Below are positions 52,861-63,377 of a stretch of 64,000 nucleotides of DNA, in pieces. Position numbers and translations under genes: made by a program. How positions within the stretch are numbered: position 1 is the stretch's first letter; each line of letters begins with the position of its first letter. The stretch comes from Prorocentrum cordatum. Its lineage: Eukaryota > Sar > Dinophyceae > Prorocentrales > Prorocentraceae. The DNA lies in assembly GCA_963575745.1 (NCBI GenBank), contig CAUYUJ010000947.1, forward strand, positions 466,349 to 530,348. Direction: 5' to 3'. Under the pieces are notes generated by a model. It was given only the letters and a program-made list of their open reading frames with translations. It was not told the origin of the DNA and did no database searches.

Positions 52861-53480
52861 TTAGATCTGGGGCCACAGGGGCGACTGCGGAACTGTCCTG
52901 GAGGGGTGCCGGGTGGGGAACTTATATTGTAGTCATTGAGCTTGACATGCGGAACGTATGTGGGTCAGTGAAGCCCGCGTCGCTCGACGGTGCCGTGGAT
53001 TGGCCTCGCGAGCAGAGTGGCGCGTGAATTTTGATTCAGAGGCGCAGACGCACTTGTGTTCGGGTGGGTGTGGAAGGACAACGCAATGTACCCTGGAACA
53101 CGGGGGTCAATTATACGGGGGATGCGAATGCGGTCGCCGCAGTTCAAGAAGCCCTTGCTCCGCTTGTTCGCGAGCGGCAAGATGGCTATGAGCTCAGTCG
53201 GTCCAATCGTCTGAAGGGCAGGTGCGGGATATCTGGCGCGGTGCGACTTGGGCTCTGGATTCTTTGCTGCTGGCTTGAACAAGTGCATGTGGTGAGCGAC
53301 CTCGAGGATACCTGTGGAGTTAGACTTCTGGACCGCGCGCTGCAGATGCGCGGTGCGCATCGAAACTCTGGCAAGGAGCGCGTGGTTTAACGTTTTTGCG
53401 GGCCTGGGGCCTACTGGGCCACTCGCGTGGTCTTTGCGCGCGCGGGCGCTGTTCGGCTTCCTGGAGTTGTCCATGCGGTG
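52861..53480 (+). pseudogene. Reverse transcriptase remnant of the LINE-like element
   Basis: Frame 3 reads TYIVVIELDMRNVCGSV with the motif A Asp at 52944-52946. A TGA follows at 53025-53027. Further on in the same frame NTGVNYTGDANAVAAVQEAL (about 53098-53160) corresponds to the motif B G...GD...  region. The catalytic DD box expected after this is not readable, and 53220-53400 changes frame (LNKCMW, then FLEL near 53457). Together with the endonuclease upstream it indicates a non-LTR element rather than a cellular gene. Confidence 0.5.
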
Positions 53481-54500
53481 GTTCCCTTCATTGACGCGCT
53501 GTTTTCTGCCGATGGTTCGTGGGCTCCTGAGATTTCGACCGGGTGTTCCGCGGTTGCTAGGGGTCGGGCTCGCATGCGGCGGTTTCGGTTTACTCCTTGA
53601 AGGTGAAGAAGATGGCGTTCAGGAGAAACGTTCCTGGCGCGGCCCCCCCAGGGTTCGCGGCCTCGATCTGGTTCGAGTGCCGAACTGCTCGTCTCGAGGC
53701 CGCTTGCTTCAAGTGCCTGAGGGGGTTCTTTTTTGGGGAGTGGCTGTCGGAGTGCCAGTGGTGCGCCCTGGTGGCGCGGAGATTATCGTGATCTGGTTTC
53801 TACCTGCAGTCGAAATGTGGCGACGTGCTGGACATGCGCCATTTCGGCTGGAGCCCAGAGTGCAACGTTTGCAGGGGCGACGAAACGTGCGCTCGATCGC
53901 CGGGGCGGCGCGCTGAACGACTCGCGGCTGTGTCAGGGGGCCTTGGAAATAGAGAACGGAGTGGGGTCTGCGTTTACTTAGTGCCCTCGCTGTCAGACTA
54001 CGCCCAGGGGCGCTTCGAGGGGCGACCCCGGGGCCGAGCAATTCTTCCAGGACCTGGAATATATGGGGCGCGCAGAAGAAAGGGGGGGCATTGGAACTTG
54101 CGAAAAGGTGATCTCATGGCGGTGCTTAGCGGGGGCAACGGGGCTTCTGATGTTTGCGATAAGTTTGACGTGCAACACTTTCGTGCTGAGTGGCCCCTGA
54201 GACAAGGTGCCGCTTGGGATGGCCCACTCAAGCCGGAGGGACTTTCTGATGCTGTTTGCTGCTGTGCTGTGTTTGTTGACTGCGTGTGGTTGCGTTTGGG
54301 ATCGAGGGTGCGCTTCCCGCGAGGCATTGCTGATGCGCCGCGGGCTGCCGCGGATGGCGAACGTGATGCGCCTTCATTGCGTCCGCGCTTGCCCCCGCGA
54401 ATCAATGAATTGCGTGCTCATCGACGCTCGAGGTCAGGGGTGCGGATATCCCGCGTCGTGAGCATGCGTGTGCGTTTGCGAGGATTTGGGTAGATTCGTC
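53481..54500 (+). pseudogene. Coding-like sequence downstream of the RT remnant, unassigned
   Basis: Several plus-strand frames carry protein-like stretches, for example MRHFGWSPECNVCRGDETCA (53831-53890) with paired cysteines, and a 222-codon frame to 54492 with its ATG at 53825. No family recognised. It may be the C-terminal part of the LINE-like ORF. Confidence 0.3.
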
Positions 54501-54523
54501 TAAGTCCAGTCCTCAAGTTCCCG

Positions 54524-54920
54524 ATGCGCGCGCGTGCCCCGAATTTTCGCAGCCTGTTCAGACCTTCGAAGCTCTGCAACTTCACTTGCGGTCTCGCCTT
54601 CTTGTTCCACTTCCAGCGCTTGCCCGGCGCGTCTGCGGCGACCCCTCCTGCCGCGCCCGTGGGCGAGAGGCCCCGCGCGCGACGCGACGGGCGGGGGGGC
54701 GATGGCGGTCGGGCCGAGACGGCGACGCAGAAGAAGCATAGCAACCGCACCGCGGGCCCGAATATGGCCGAGGACCTGGAGGAGATGGAGCTGGCGCAGG
54801 CGCAAAACATCGTGATCGCACTAGTGGAGATGGCGATTGACGCGGCGAGGCGCGTGAGACAGCAAGAGGCCTTTGCTCTGTTAGGCGCCCCTGATGCCCG
54901 ACAACTCCCCCTCCGCCCTT
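54524..54920 (+). other. Coding-like open frame, 132 codons, unassigned
   Basis: Reads LFRPSKLCNFTCGLAFLFHF and later MAEDLEEMELAQAQNIVIAL + VEMAIDAARRVRQQEAF, the latter helical and acidic-basic. In the alternative frame TFEALQLHLRSRLLV resembles part of a C2H2 finger. No family is claimed. Confidence 0.25.
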
Positions 54921-55238
54921 AAGGCCAGGGCCGCGGTGAAATCGCGGGCGGAGGCGGCGCGGGACTGGGGGGCTTGGGGCGAAGGCTGCGAAATCCCCAA
55001 AGTGGGTGCGACATCGGTAGCGCGTCTAGTGGGGTTGGCGCAAGGGCGCGAGTGGGCGCGGCTAAATGCGGGTGCGATGAATGCAGAGTGGAAGGCGGAG
55101 ATGGCGATATTGACCTCGGCCGAGGTGGCGTCGCCCTTCCCGCTAGTCAAAATTCAAGCAGGTTTCAATGAGAGCGTGTGCGCGGTGTTGATGCCGCGGC
55201 GGGAGTCGCCCGACGCGTTCGCTGCTTGCCGCGAGTAG
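54894..55238 (+). other. Open frame of 114 codons, unassigned
   Basis: ATG at 54894, TAG at 55236. Composition is protein-like, e.g. SALKARAAVKSRAEAARDWG and LNAGAMNAEWKAEMAILTSA, and codon usage matches the surrounding coding-like sequence. It continues after the stop in another frame (GRLERALQMFMMGDEMADSM, to about 55340), so it is probably also broken. No domain recognised. Confidence 0.35.
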
Positions 55239-55340
55239 GTGGGGGCCGCGATGGTGGGGGGTGCGGCGCCTATGGGCCGCTTGGAGAGAGCGCTGCAGAT
55301 GTTCATGATGGGCGACGAGATGGCGGATTCAATGGTGTGA

Positions 55341-56560
55341 GTGAACAGGTGTCTGGCAGTGGCTGTGATGCGATGTTGTCGGACAGCGTGAGGGCGCGAA
55401 CAACGGGCGCCATACTTACAATTTCTCAACGTGACATTGTATCCTTGAGTGGCGCAATCGCCACATCAAGTGAAATTATTTCCGCTTCCTCGAGACGCGC
55501 CGCGGCTTCGCCCCCGCTCTGCGTGTCCCGCTTCGGGGTCTCCTGAGGCCCGTGCTGCCTCTGCCTGTCTGGAGGAGGCTCCAATCCCTTCCCGCCCCTG
55601 TCGTGCCCCTCCCGTGGTGTCGTCGTCCTTTCCTCCTTTCCCTGCTCCGTCTGTTCAGCGTGCCAGGATTTACGCAATGGGGAGTTTCATGTTTTCTCGT
55701 TTCGGGGAACGCGTAACTAGGTCCGCTGTCCGCTTGTCAGGATTCCATGGGTGCGATTTTTGCAGTGGTTTGTTTGGGGCCTCGATGCCCAGGCAAGTCA
55801 GGGCGGGCGGGTGGCCCGAAATTTACGGCCGTTAAGTCGGTCCTGTGGCGTCTCATTCAGTCGAGATTTGAAGCTCAGCCCCGTAGATGTCTGTTCTGAT
55901 GTGATGTGATCCTCCTCCTCCTCTTCCTCCTTCCCCTTCTTCATCCGTGGCCATTGCGGCGCAGGACGGCTAGCTTTGTTTGCCACCCTGCTTTCCCTCT
56001 TCTCGAGCGGATGGCTTCCACTTTTGATGTCAATGGTTGTATTCCTGTATTGGCGGGCAAATCGCCGAGGTAGATATCCGCGTATTCTAAGAAACATCTC
56101 AGTGGTTCGAACGTCCCCGTGCATTCGCAGCGATGGTTTCTTCCATCCCAGACCAGCAGGCGTCTCTGGCAGCTTGACAATGCGTTTCAGATTCTTCGTC
56201 ATGTCACGGACACTGGGGCGGAACCATTGCCCTCCGATTTGGAGGCTCTGCTGGCGGCGGCTTTCCCTGAACGGTGCGTCGGCCCCTGCGTTGTCGCCCA
56301 TCGATTTGCGGGGGGTCGCAGGCGCCGACAGCCCTCGCACTCATGCAATGGATTTCGCAAGGACGCACCTTCGTCCAGTCCGAGGCAGACCCCAGCTATC
56401 CATGCGGCGGAGTGCCAGTCTGTTGTGTGTGCCTGATGCGCTGCATAAAGCGCAATTTAGTTACGATTCCGAGCTGGCTGCGTGCTCTGGTCTTCCTGCG
56501 ATTTAAAGACAAGCGATTGGCAAGCGTCGGGGTGATCTGGATGAATTTGGAGATTCGCCT
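55341..56560 (+). other. Broken coding-like stretch, unassigned
   Basis: Short protein-like segments in changing frames, including GFHGCDFCSGLFGASM (near 55742; paired Cys) and DLEALLAAAFPERC (near 56238). A small CTC tract lies at 55910-55935. No family is recognised and several stops intervene. Confidence 0.25.
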
Positions 56561-56566
56561 CGTTCT

Positions 56567-57380
56567 TTGCCTTCTTCGGGTTCCTCCTCCTCCTCGCGGT
56601 TGGGTGTGTCGCCGGAGGCGGCTAGCGTGGGGCCTGCTCGAGGTGATGCGGGCCGTCGGCATTCCGGGGCGGATGCCATTCACCGGCGTTTTGACGAATT
56701 GTCTGGTGATATTTGCTCCAAGATTCCATATTCTGTTTCTTCTGCTATGTCAGAGCTCGTGCTTAAGCTGTCTGGCGCGGTCCGCGAGATAGTCCAGGCT
56801 GTTGCGTCGAACGTTGCGGAGTCGGTCGCCCGAGTCTTTCGAAGCGCATGATGCTTGTTGCGGAAGAGCGCATGGTGAAGATGATGGAGCTGCTGCCACG
56901 TGGTAAGAAGCGCCTGGGACATGACGTTGAGAACATTAACGGGTGCTTGTGTGAGCGGCTCGCAACTGTCCAGGAGTTGACCAGCTCCTTGCGCGCGGAG
57001 GTCAGCACGTTTCCCGATCGCCCTTGGACCGTGGAGGCGGGTGGGCAACCCCCTGGCGGCGCGACGGGTGGTCGAGCCTCGGGCTCGGCGCGTTCTGCGC
57101 CCTCGCGCTCACCAGGGCGCGTGGAAGCCCGCCGCCTTCGTCGGGCGACGGGGGGCGATGTGCTGGTTGGGCAGGGCATGCAACAGCAGGCAGGGTTGTT
57201 CATTCATTCACCCCCAAGGCCGCGAGATCGACGGCCTGCCATCCAGCCGCGCCAGGTTCGAAGAGATCGCTGCTGAGGCTGATTTGTTGGAGTATATGCA
57301 AGTTCTCGAGTCGCTCAGCCACCGTGACGTGCCTCCTGAACCACCAACCGACCGCCCCCTTTACTACTGTCTTGGGTGTT
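56567..57380 (+). pseudogene. Broken gene with a CCCH zinc finger
   Basis: Frame 2 gives SELVLKLSGAVREIVQAVAS and ends TGA at 56849-56851. An overlapping frame from ATG 56848 gives MMELLPRGKKRLGHDVENIN + GCLCERLATVQELTSSLRAE, coiled-coil-like. Another frame then reads MCWLGRACNSRQGCSFIHPQ + GREIDG near 57160-57235: C-x5-C-x5-C-x3-H, a clear CCCH finger, followed by ARFEEIAAEADLLEYMQVLE. Two frame changes suggest a decayed copy. It could be the first ORF of a non-LTR element or a cellular RNA-binding protein. Confidence 0.45.
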
Positions 57381-57965
57381 GGTGTAACATGTCTCTCTCC
57401 GCCATTTCGTTGATTCCACAGAGCCGTGTTTGTCATCGCGGCCCTCCCCCACGTTTTCTTCCCCGTCCTGCGCTTCTACATGTGCGATGCTATTCTTTAA
57501 GGGGTTTCCGCCCGCTCTCATTCCTTGCTGTGTGGGGTGCGGAGTGTTCGAGATCAAACTGACTCCATGCGTAACGTTGTTTCTCCTTCTCCCTCTTTCT
57601 CCAGGCCTCCCAGGTTTGGAACGGCGTATACTTCGGGTTCGCCCGAACTCGGGCTTGCCGACGGTTTTTGACTATTTATCTTGACGGCCCAGTTTTCGTG
57701 GGATGTTTGCAGCGGGAGTTGTTGTCAAATTTCGAATTGGCCTCGTTGTTTCTCTGACGGCCTTATCAGACCAACTCGAGTCCTTGAAATTCGAGTCTTA
57801 CGTCTCCCCGACAAGTGGCGCCAGAGCAGATGGGGTCGGAGGATACAGGAAGGATGTCAGTTGAGGGGTGTGCTCAGGAGGCTTCAGAATCGGGAGATTC
57901 CTTGCCCGATGAGGGCGGCGGTGATGTCCATGGCCGCTCCACGATTGGCATCCCCACGGCTTCCA
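57381..57965. other. Unassigned sequence
   Basis: Mixed composition; no motif recognised. GC content rises toward the GGA tract. Confidence 0.3.
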
Positions 57966-57977
57966 GACTCCGGATTC

Positions 57978-58105
57978 GTTGGAGGAGGAGGCGGAGGAGG
58001 AGGAGGAGGAGGAGGAAAAGGATAAGCAAGGGAGGAGGAGGAGGAGGAGGAGGAGGAGGAGGAGGAGGAGGAGGAGGAGGAGGAGGAGGAGGAGGAGGAG
58101 GGCTC
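57978..58105. repeat. GGA/GAG microsatellite
   Basis: Two GGA blocks separated by AAAAGGATAAGCAAGG. Confidence 0.95.
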
Positions 58106-58307
58106 CCATATCCGATGCCCCACCGCCGTGCCGCGCCTCCGACGCCCCGCCGACGCAGCCCCCCACCCGGGGCCCAGCTTCTTCCGTCCCGGCGTCGCCC
58201 GTGCATCGGCGCTGTGGCGCGGCCCTCCGGCCCCCTCGGCTCCAGCCGCGTCTGGTTTCAGGAGGGACAAGCACACAGCCACGATCAATCGTCGAGCCCC
58301 AGGAAAG
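58106..58307. other. Unassigned GC-rich sequence
   Basis: Proline/alanine/arginine-biased frames only; nothing recognised. Confidence 0.3.
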
Positions 58308-58500
58308 TACGGTAGGTTTGCGTCGTGTCGACCAGCGGCGACCCCCAGCGCGGGCGTTCAAGGTTGAACGCCGCCGGCGACCCAGAATCGATCGATGTTG
58401 AACGATCGGACGTTGCGGCAGCGGCCGATCGTTCAAGGTTGAACGATCCCTGCGGTGTCAAAAACCAACGCTGGGGTCGGCACGACACGAACCTGCCGTA
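58308..58500. mobile_element. Inverted-repeat element with TA flanks (MITE candidate)
   Basis: Left arm TACGGTAGGTTTGCGTCGTG (58308) continues TCGACC...CCCCAGCG. The right arm, ending CACGACACGAACCTGCCGTA at 58500, is its reverse complement over about 38 bp with several mismatches. TA stands at each end. The interior carries two copies of the palindrome GTTCAAGGTTGAAC (58359 and 58433). No coding capacity. Terminal sequences differ from the 34143 and 45429 elements, so it is a separate family. Confidence 0.7.
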
Positions 58501-58612
58501 TGGGAAAATATGGGAAGTGGGGGGGGGAAGACACAAAAACAGAGGAAACATGGAGAAATATGGGGAATCTTTCAATTTTGTGCGCATTTCTGGGTGTGTC
58601 CTGGGGCCCCTT
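58501..58612 (+). repeat. ATATGGGAA repeat, copy 2
   Basis: TGGGAAAATATGGGAAGTGG + GGGGGGGAAGACA ... GGGTGTGTCCTGGGGCCCCTTC, matching 33716-33836. The inverted-repeat element at 58308 abuts its left end. Confidence 0.7.
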
Positions 58613-59428
58613 CGCGGTTGGCCTCCCGCAGGTGAGGCGGGAGAGGCGGCGGAGGGCCAGGCGGGGCGAGCTCGAGCTGTGAGGCCGCGCCAGCGCGCAG
58701 GGAGGCTTTCTGCTGGCCCCGGGCTGCTGGGTGGCGCAGGAGACTCCTCGGAAGGCTGGAGGGCCTCTGAGAAGCCCCGCCGCCCTCTGAGAGGGCCTTC
58801 TCCTGCTCAAGTCCCTCCCTCGCTCGCCGCCGAGGGTCTTGCGCAAAATGGCACGGCGGCCTCACGCCGCGTCTCGCGCGGGCCGCCAGCGCGGCACGCC
58901 GCGTGCAGGCTGCCGGGTGGCGCATGCATCTGCGTTGCCTCCGCTGCCTTCGACACACGGCCGCCTCTGGCGCTCCGAGCCGCCGGGAAAGCTGGCGGCG
59001 TGCAGCGGAGTCCCTGTGGTCTCAGGGCCCGTTCAGGGCCCCCAGGGCAGAGCGTTGCACGCCAGTCGTCGACAGGTAGGTGTTTCGGATCCCCAGATCC
59101 CGATGTACTTTGGGTGACCTCTTACTTCGACCATTGGGTGTTTTTCCTTTCCCTTCCTCCTCAGACGTCGGGCGGAAGCCCAAACTACTTCCAACGCCTT
59201 CCTGCTTCCTGGTTCTGCCTGCTTCTGCCGACCGACGGGTATACGGGTTGACTGTACCCAGCCAGGCTGCCGCACACAGCGCGACAGCCCGAAGGGGCCT
59301 CGCCCTCCACGGGGAGGAGCGCCCAGCTCTTCTGGACATTTCCTGGTCTGGGCCCTTCAGATGCTCACAAAGCTTCTATCTAGCCTACGGAGCTGCATGA
59401 GCCTTGTCGCGCGCTGCGTGCTGAAGGT
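58613..59428. other. Unassigned GC-rich sequence with a long open frame
   Basis: One plus-strand frame is open from 58325 to 59249 across repeat and non-repeat sequence, so openness reflects GC bias. A less biased end (SYFDHWVFFLSLPPQTSGGS near 59117-59175) could be an exon, but no support was found. Confidence 0.2.
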
Positions 59429-60019
59429 ATGGCGGCGCAGTTGGGTTCACAAGTGCAAGCTCGATGGAGTTTCAGTGCTTTGCCCTTGGATGGGCCCTCG
59501 GCCAGGATTGTGGGATGGCTTTCTGTCCCCAGGACCCTGCGGGGCCGCCCCCTGGCGGGAAGCAGAGCACGACGGGCCGTCAGTGGCCGTGAGAGCAGCA
59601 CGGTCGGGAGCTTTTGGACAGCGTTTCTCTCCGCCAGTGCGGGCTTCCGCGCCTCGGTGCGACACGCTGCCCGATTCGCGGCCCCGAGGCGTCCGCCTCT
59701 CGAGCTTTCTCGAGCCCCCCGCCCCGCGGTTGCGGAGAGCGACACGCCACCCGCCCGTGTCGCCAGGGCCGCCGCGGCGGCACGCCCCGCAAAGTTCCCG
59801 ACCGTAGCCCCCGCGGCCGGCCAGGAGACAGACGACGCCACCCCACCCACGGCCCTCCACGAAGCGCTACGGCCCATCGGGGGCCGCAGCGTGTGCCACG
59901 CAGAAGCCCAAGCCGGAGTTGACGATCTATTGCTGAGGCCCATGCCAAGGAGCACCCTGCTTGCCTCCAGGGTGCCCTGTGTTCCTTGGGCTTCGATGGC
60001 TCTGCCATGGAAAGCGTGA
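59429..60019 (+). other. Open frame of 196 codons, unassigned
   Basis: ATG at 59429 and stop TGA at 60017-60019. Alanine-, arginine- and proline-rich, with a more ordinary C-terminal part (GRSVCHAEAQAGVDDLLLRP). The minus strand is also open over most of the same interval, so GC bias may explain it. No domain is recognised. Confidence 0.2.
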
Positions 60020-60084
60020 CGTTCCCACCAGACATCAGTGGCCGTCCTGAGGTCGCAGGGTTGGGTTTCTTCTGGAAGATTTCT

Positions 60085-60760
60085 TCAGCGACCGCGTGTA
60101 GGGCGCGCAGGGTGCACGCAGCACACGCGCAGAACACGCACATAACACGCGCAGAAGACACACAGAGCACACATAACACACAGGACACGCAGAACACGCA
60201 GAGAACACAGGGACCTCGCATCATACACAGGACACGTATCACGCAGGACACGCGCAGAACACGCAGGACACGCACAGGACGCACAGAACACGCACAGAAC
60301 ACAGAACAGACAGAGCACGCATAACACACATAACACAGCACACACACACATATGACACACAGAACACACATAACACGCAGAACACACAAAACACACATAA
60401 CACACAGAACACAGCACGCGCAGAGAACGCGCAGTACACGCGGACCACGCATAGAACACAGAGCACACGTAACACACAGAACACACAGGACACACAGGAC
60501 ACATGGACCACGCAGAACCCACAGACCAGACAGAACGCAGAGAACAGACAGAACACGCAGAACACGCAGAACACACAGAGAACACGCAGAACACACAGAG
60601 CGCACAGACCGCGCGGAACACGCATAGCGCGCCGAACACACAGAACGCACAGAACACACAGAACACACAGAACACATAAGACATAACACATCAAACACAC
60701 AGAACACGCAGAACACACAGACCATGCAGAACGCGCAGGCAGACAGACAGACAGACAGAC
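60085..60760 (+). repeat. ACACGCAGA minisatellite ending in an ACAG tetranucleotide run
   Basis: Units such as ACACGCAGAACACACAGA of 8-18 bp for about 650 bp; 60733-60770 is (ACAG)n, followed by GC alternation at 60780-60800. Confidence 0.9.
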
Positions 60761-60819
60761 AGACAGACCGACAGACACAGGCACGCGCGCGCGCGCCCGC
60801 CCGCCCACCCATCCGCCCG

Positions 60820-61612
60820 CCCACACGCACCAACACAAACAACAACGCACTCACACCAACGTACACACACCAACGCACACACATACAAAAACGCACGCAG
60901 TAACGCGCGCATACACGCCCGTCCGCACGCCCGCCCGTCCATCGCGCGCGCAGACAACCGCGCACGCAACCGCGCACAACCGCGCACAACCACATGCAAC
61001 ACACACAACCAAGCACGCAACCACGCGCACAACCACACGCACAACCACACACAACCACGCACACAAGCATGCACACAACCGCACATGCACAACCTCGTGC
61101 ACAACCAAGCGCGCAACCACGCGCACAGCCGCGCACACACAACTACACAACACAATCATACACGCAACCACGCACGCAACCACGCGCACAACTTCACACG
61201 CAACCGCACATTCACAAGCACGCACGCAATTACACACAACCACGCACGCAACCACGCACACAACCACGCGCAACCACGCGCGCAACCACATGCGCAACCG
61301 TGCACGCAGAAGCACGCACAACCACGCGCACAACCACAGACACAACACGCGTACAACCACGCACAGACACAACCACACTCAGCCACGCACACCATCGCGC
61401 ACACGACTAAACACAACCACGCACACAACCATACACACACAACCACACACAATCACAGACACAGCCACACACAACCACAGACACGCATTGCCCCCCACAC
61501 AACCACACACGCAACCTCACAAACAAGTGCACACGCACAACCACGCGCACACCCACGCACCACACACAACCACGCACACAACCACACACACAACGACGCA
61601 CACACACACAAA
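60820..61612 (+). repeat. CAACCACGCACA minisatellite
   Basis: Units close to AACCACGCACACAACCACGC of 10-12 bp for about 800 bp. Long Thr/His and Val/Cys frames on the two strands are repeat artefacts. Confidence 0.9.
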
Positions 61613-61905
61613 ACACTGGCCTTCTCGCCCCTTGGCCCCCCGCCAGCCCCACGTCAAGGGGCGAGCATATATGCGCGCGCAGCACCGCGCTGCACGCGCA
61701 GCCTTCGGCTGGGCCAAGCAGGCCAAGACCTAGCATTTCATCGCGTGGCGCTTGGATGCCCGCGCCGACCGCGCCGACCACGACTCCTCCCAGGCCCTAC
61801 TTCCGACCCCCCCCCTTTTGCCGCCTCCTCTTCGTCCTTGTCCTCCGTCTTCCCTCTCGCCCACCCCTCCCGTCGCCTCGTGCGCGGCACAAGGTGCTGC
61901 CTGGT
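61613..61905. other. Unassigned GC-rich sequence
   Basis: Between two tandem arrays; no motif recognised. Confidence 0.3.
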
Positions 61906-63290
61906 GGCGTCTGGGAAATATCAGCGCCGCCCGGCTTTGAAATTGCCAGCGAAATATCTTCGCACCCCTCGCTTAAAACTGCCGGCGACATATCCTCGCG
62001 CCCCGTCGCTTGAAACTGTCGGCGGAATATCCTCAACGCCCCCTGGCTTAAAACTGCCAGCTAAATATCCCCGCCGCCTGGAGTTAAAACAGCCAGCGAA
62101 ATGTCCCAACGCCCCCCGTTCGAAAAGGCCAGAGGCATATCCTCAATCCTATGACGTGTGGAATATCATCATGCCCCTCCCTTTCAACTGTGCTAGCAAA
62201 ATATCCCCACCCCCAGGCCCAAAACTGCCGGCGAAATATCCTCACCGCCCTGGCGTAACATTACCAGCGAAATATCCTCGCACAACTCAGCGGAATATCC
62301 TCATCCCACGGCCTAAAACTGACAACGAAATATCCTTTCTGGCACTTCTCGCTTGAAGCTGCCGGCGAAATAGCCTCGCCCTCCATCGCTTGAAACTGCC
62401 GGCGAAATATCCTCAACGCCCCTGGCTTAAAACGGCCAGCTAAGTATCCTCATCCCCTGGAGTTCAAAGTGCCAGCGACATATCCTCACGCCCCTCGCTT
62501 AACTTGCCAGCGACAGATCCTCAATCCTCTGACTTGCGAAATATCTTCACACTCATCCCTTTTAACTGCAAGCAACATATCCTCCACCCCCTGGCCCAAA
62601 CTGCCAACGAAATGTCCTGACACCCCTCGCTTAGAACTACAAGCGCAATATCCTCACACCCTTCGCTTGAAACTGCCAGCGTAATATCCCCACGCCCCAT
62701 CGCTTGAGTCTGCCAGCGGAATATTCTCACCGCCCCTGACCTAAAGCTGCCATCTAGGTATCTTCACCCCTGGACTCAAAAAACAGCCAGCGCAATATGC
62801 TCAACCCCCTGGCTTTAAACTGCCGTCGAAATATCCTCAACCCCCTGGCGTGGGAAATCTCATCACACCCCTCCCTGAGAACTGCCAGCAAAAAAAACCC
62901 ACCCCCTGGCTAGAGCTGCCACCGAAAAACCCTCACCATCTGACTTCAAACTGCCAGCGAAATATCCTCACGCCCCATCGCTTGAAACTGGCAGCGAAAT
63001 GCCCTCACAGCCCCTGGCCTAAAACTGCCAGCTAAATATCCTCAACCCCTGGCCTAAAACTGCCCGCGAAATTGTCTCACACCCCGGCTTTAGAAACTGC
63101 CAGCGACGAAATCCCCGCAACGCCCCTGGACTTAAACTGCAAGCGGGATATCCACACCTCTCGCTTGAAGCTGCCAGCGAAATATCCTCACCGCCCCTGG
63201 CCTACAACTGCCAGCTAAATATCCTCACCTCCTGGCCTGAACTTGCTTGCGAAATATCCTCATACCCTGGTGATGAAACTGCCGACTAAT
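61906..63290 (+). repeat. 38-bp tandem repeat
   Basis: Unit near GAAACTGCCAGCGAAATATC + CTCACGCCCCTGGCTT. Copies are imperfect, spaced about 34-48 bp; about 35 copies judged from length. The AAATATCCTCA core is the best conserved part. Confidence 0.9.
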
Positions 63291-63299
63291 GGCTTTGGT

Positions 63300-63350
63300 G
63301 ATTCAGTTGTCAGTTCAGTCAGCCAGTCAGTCAGTCAGTTACCTTACTTC
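63300..63350. repeat. CAGT tetranucleotide run
   Basis: TCAGTTCAGTCAGCCAGTCA and further CAGT units at the boundary between the 38-bp repeat and the AACCACACAC array. Confidence 0.85.
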
Positions 63351-63377
63351 CAGAAAATTTATGGGCTGCGCCCGTAA

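Noticed and set aside
60085-61612. Cys/Val-rich and Thr/His-rich long frames
   Set aside because: Products of the ACACGCAGA and CAACCACGCACA minisatellites read in successive frames.
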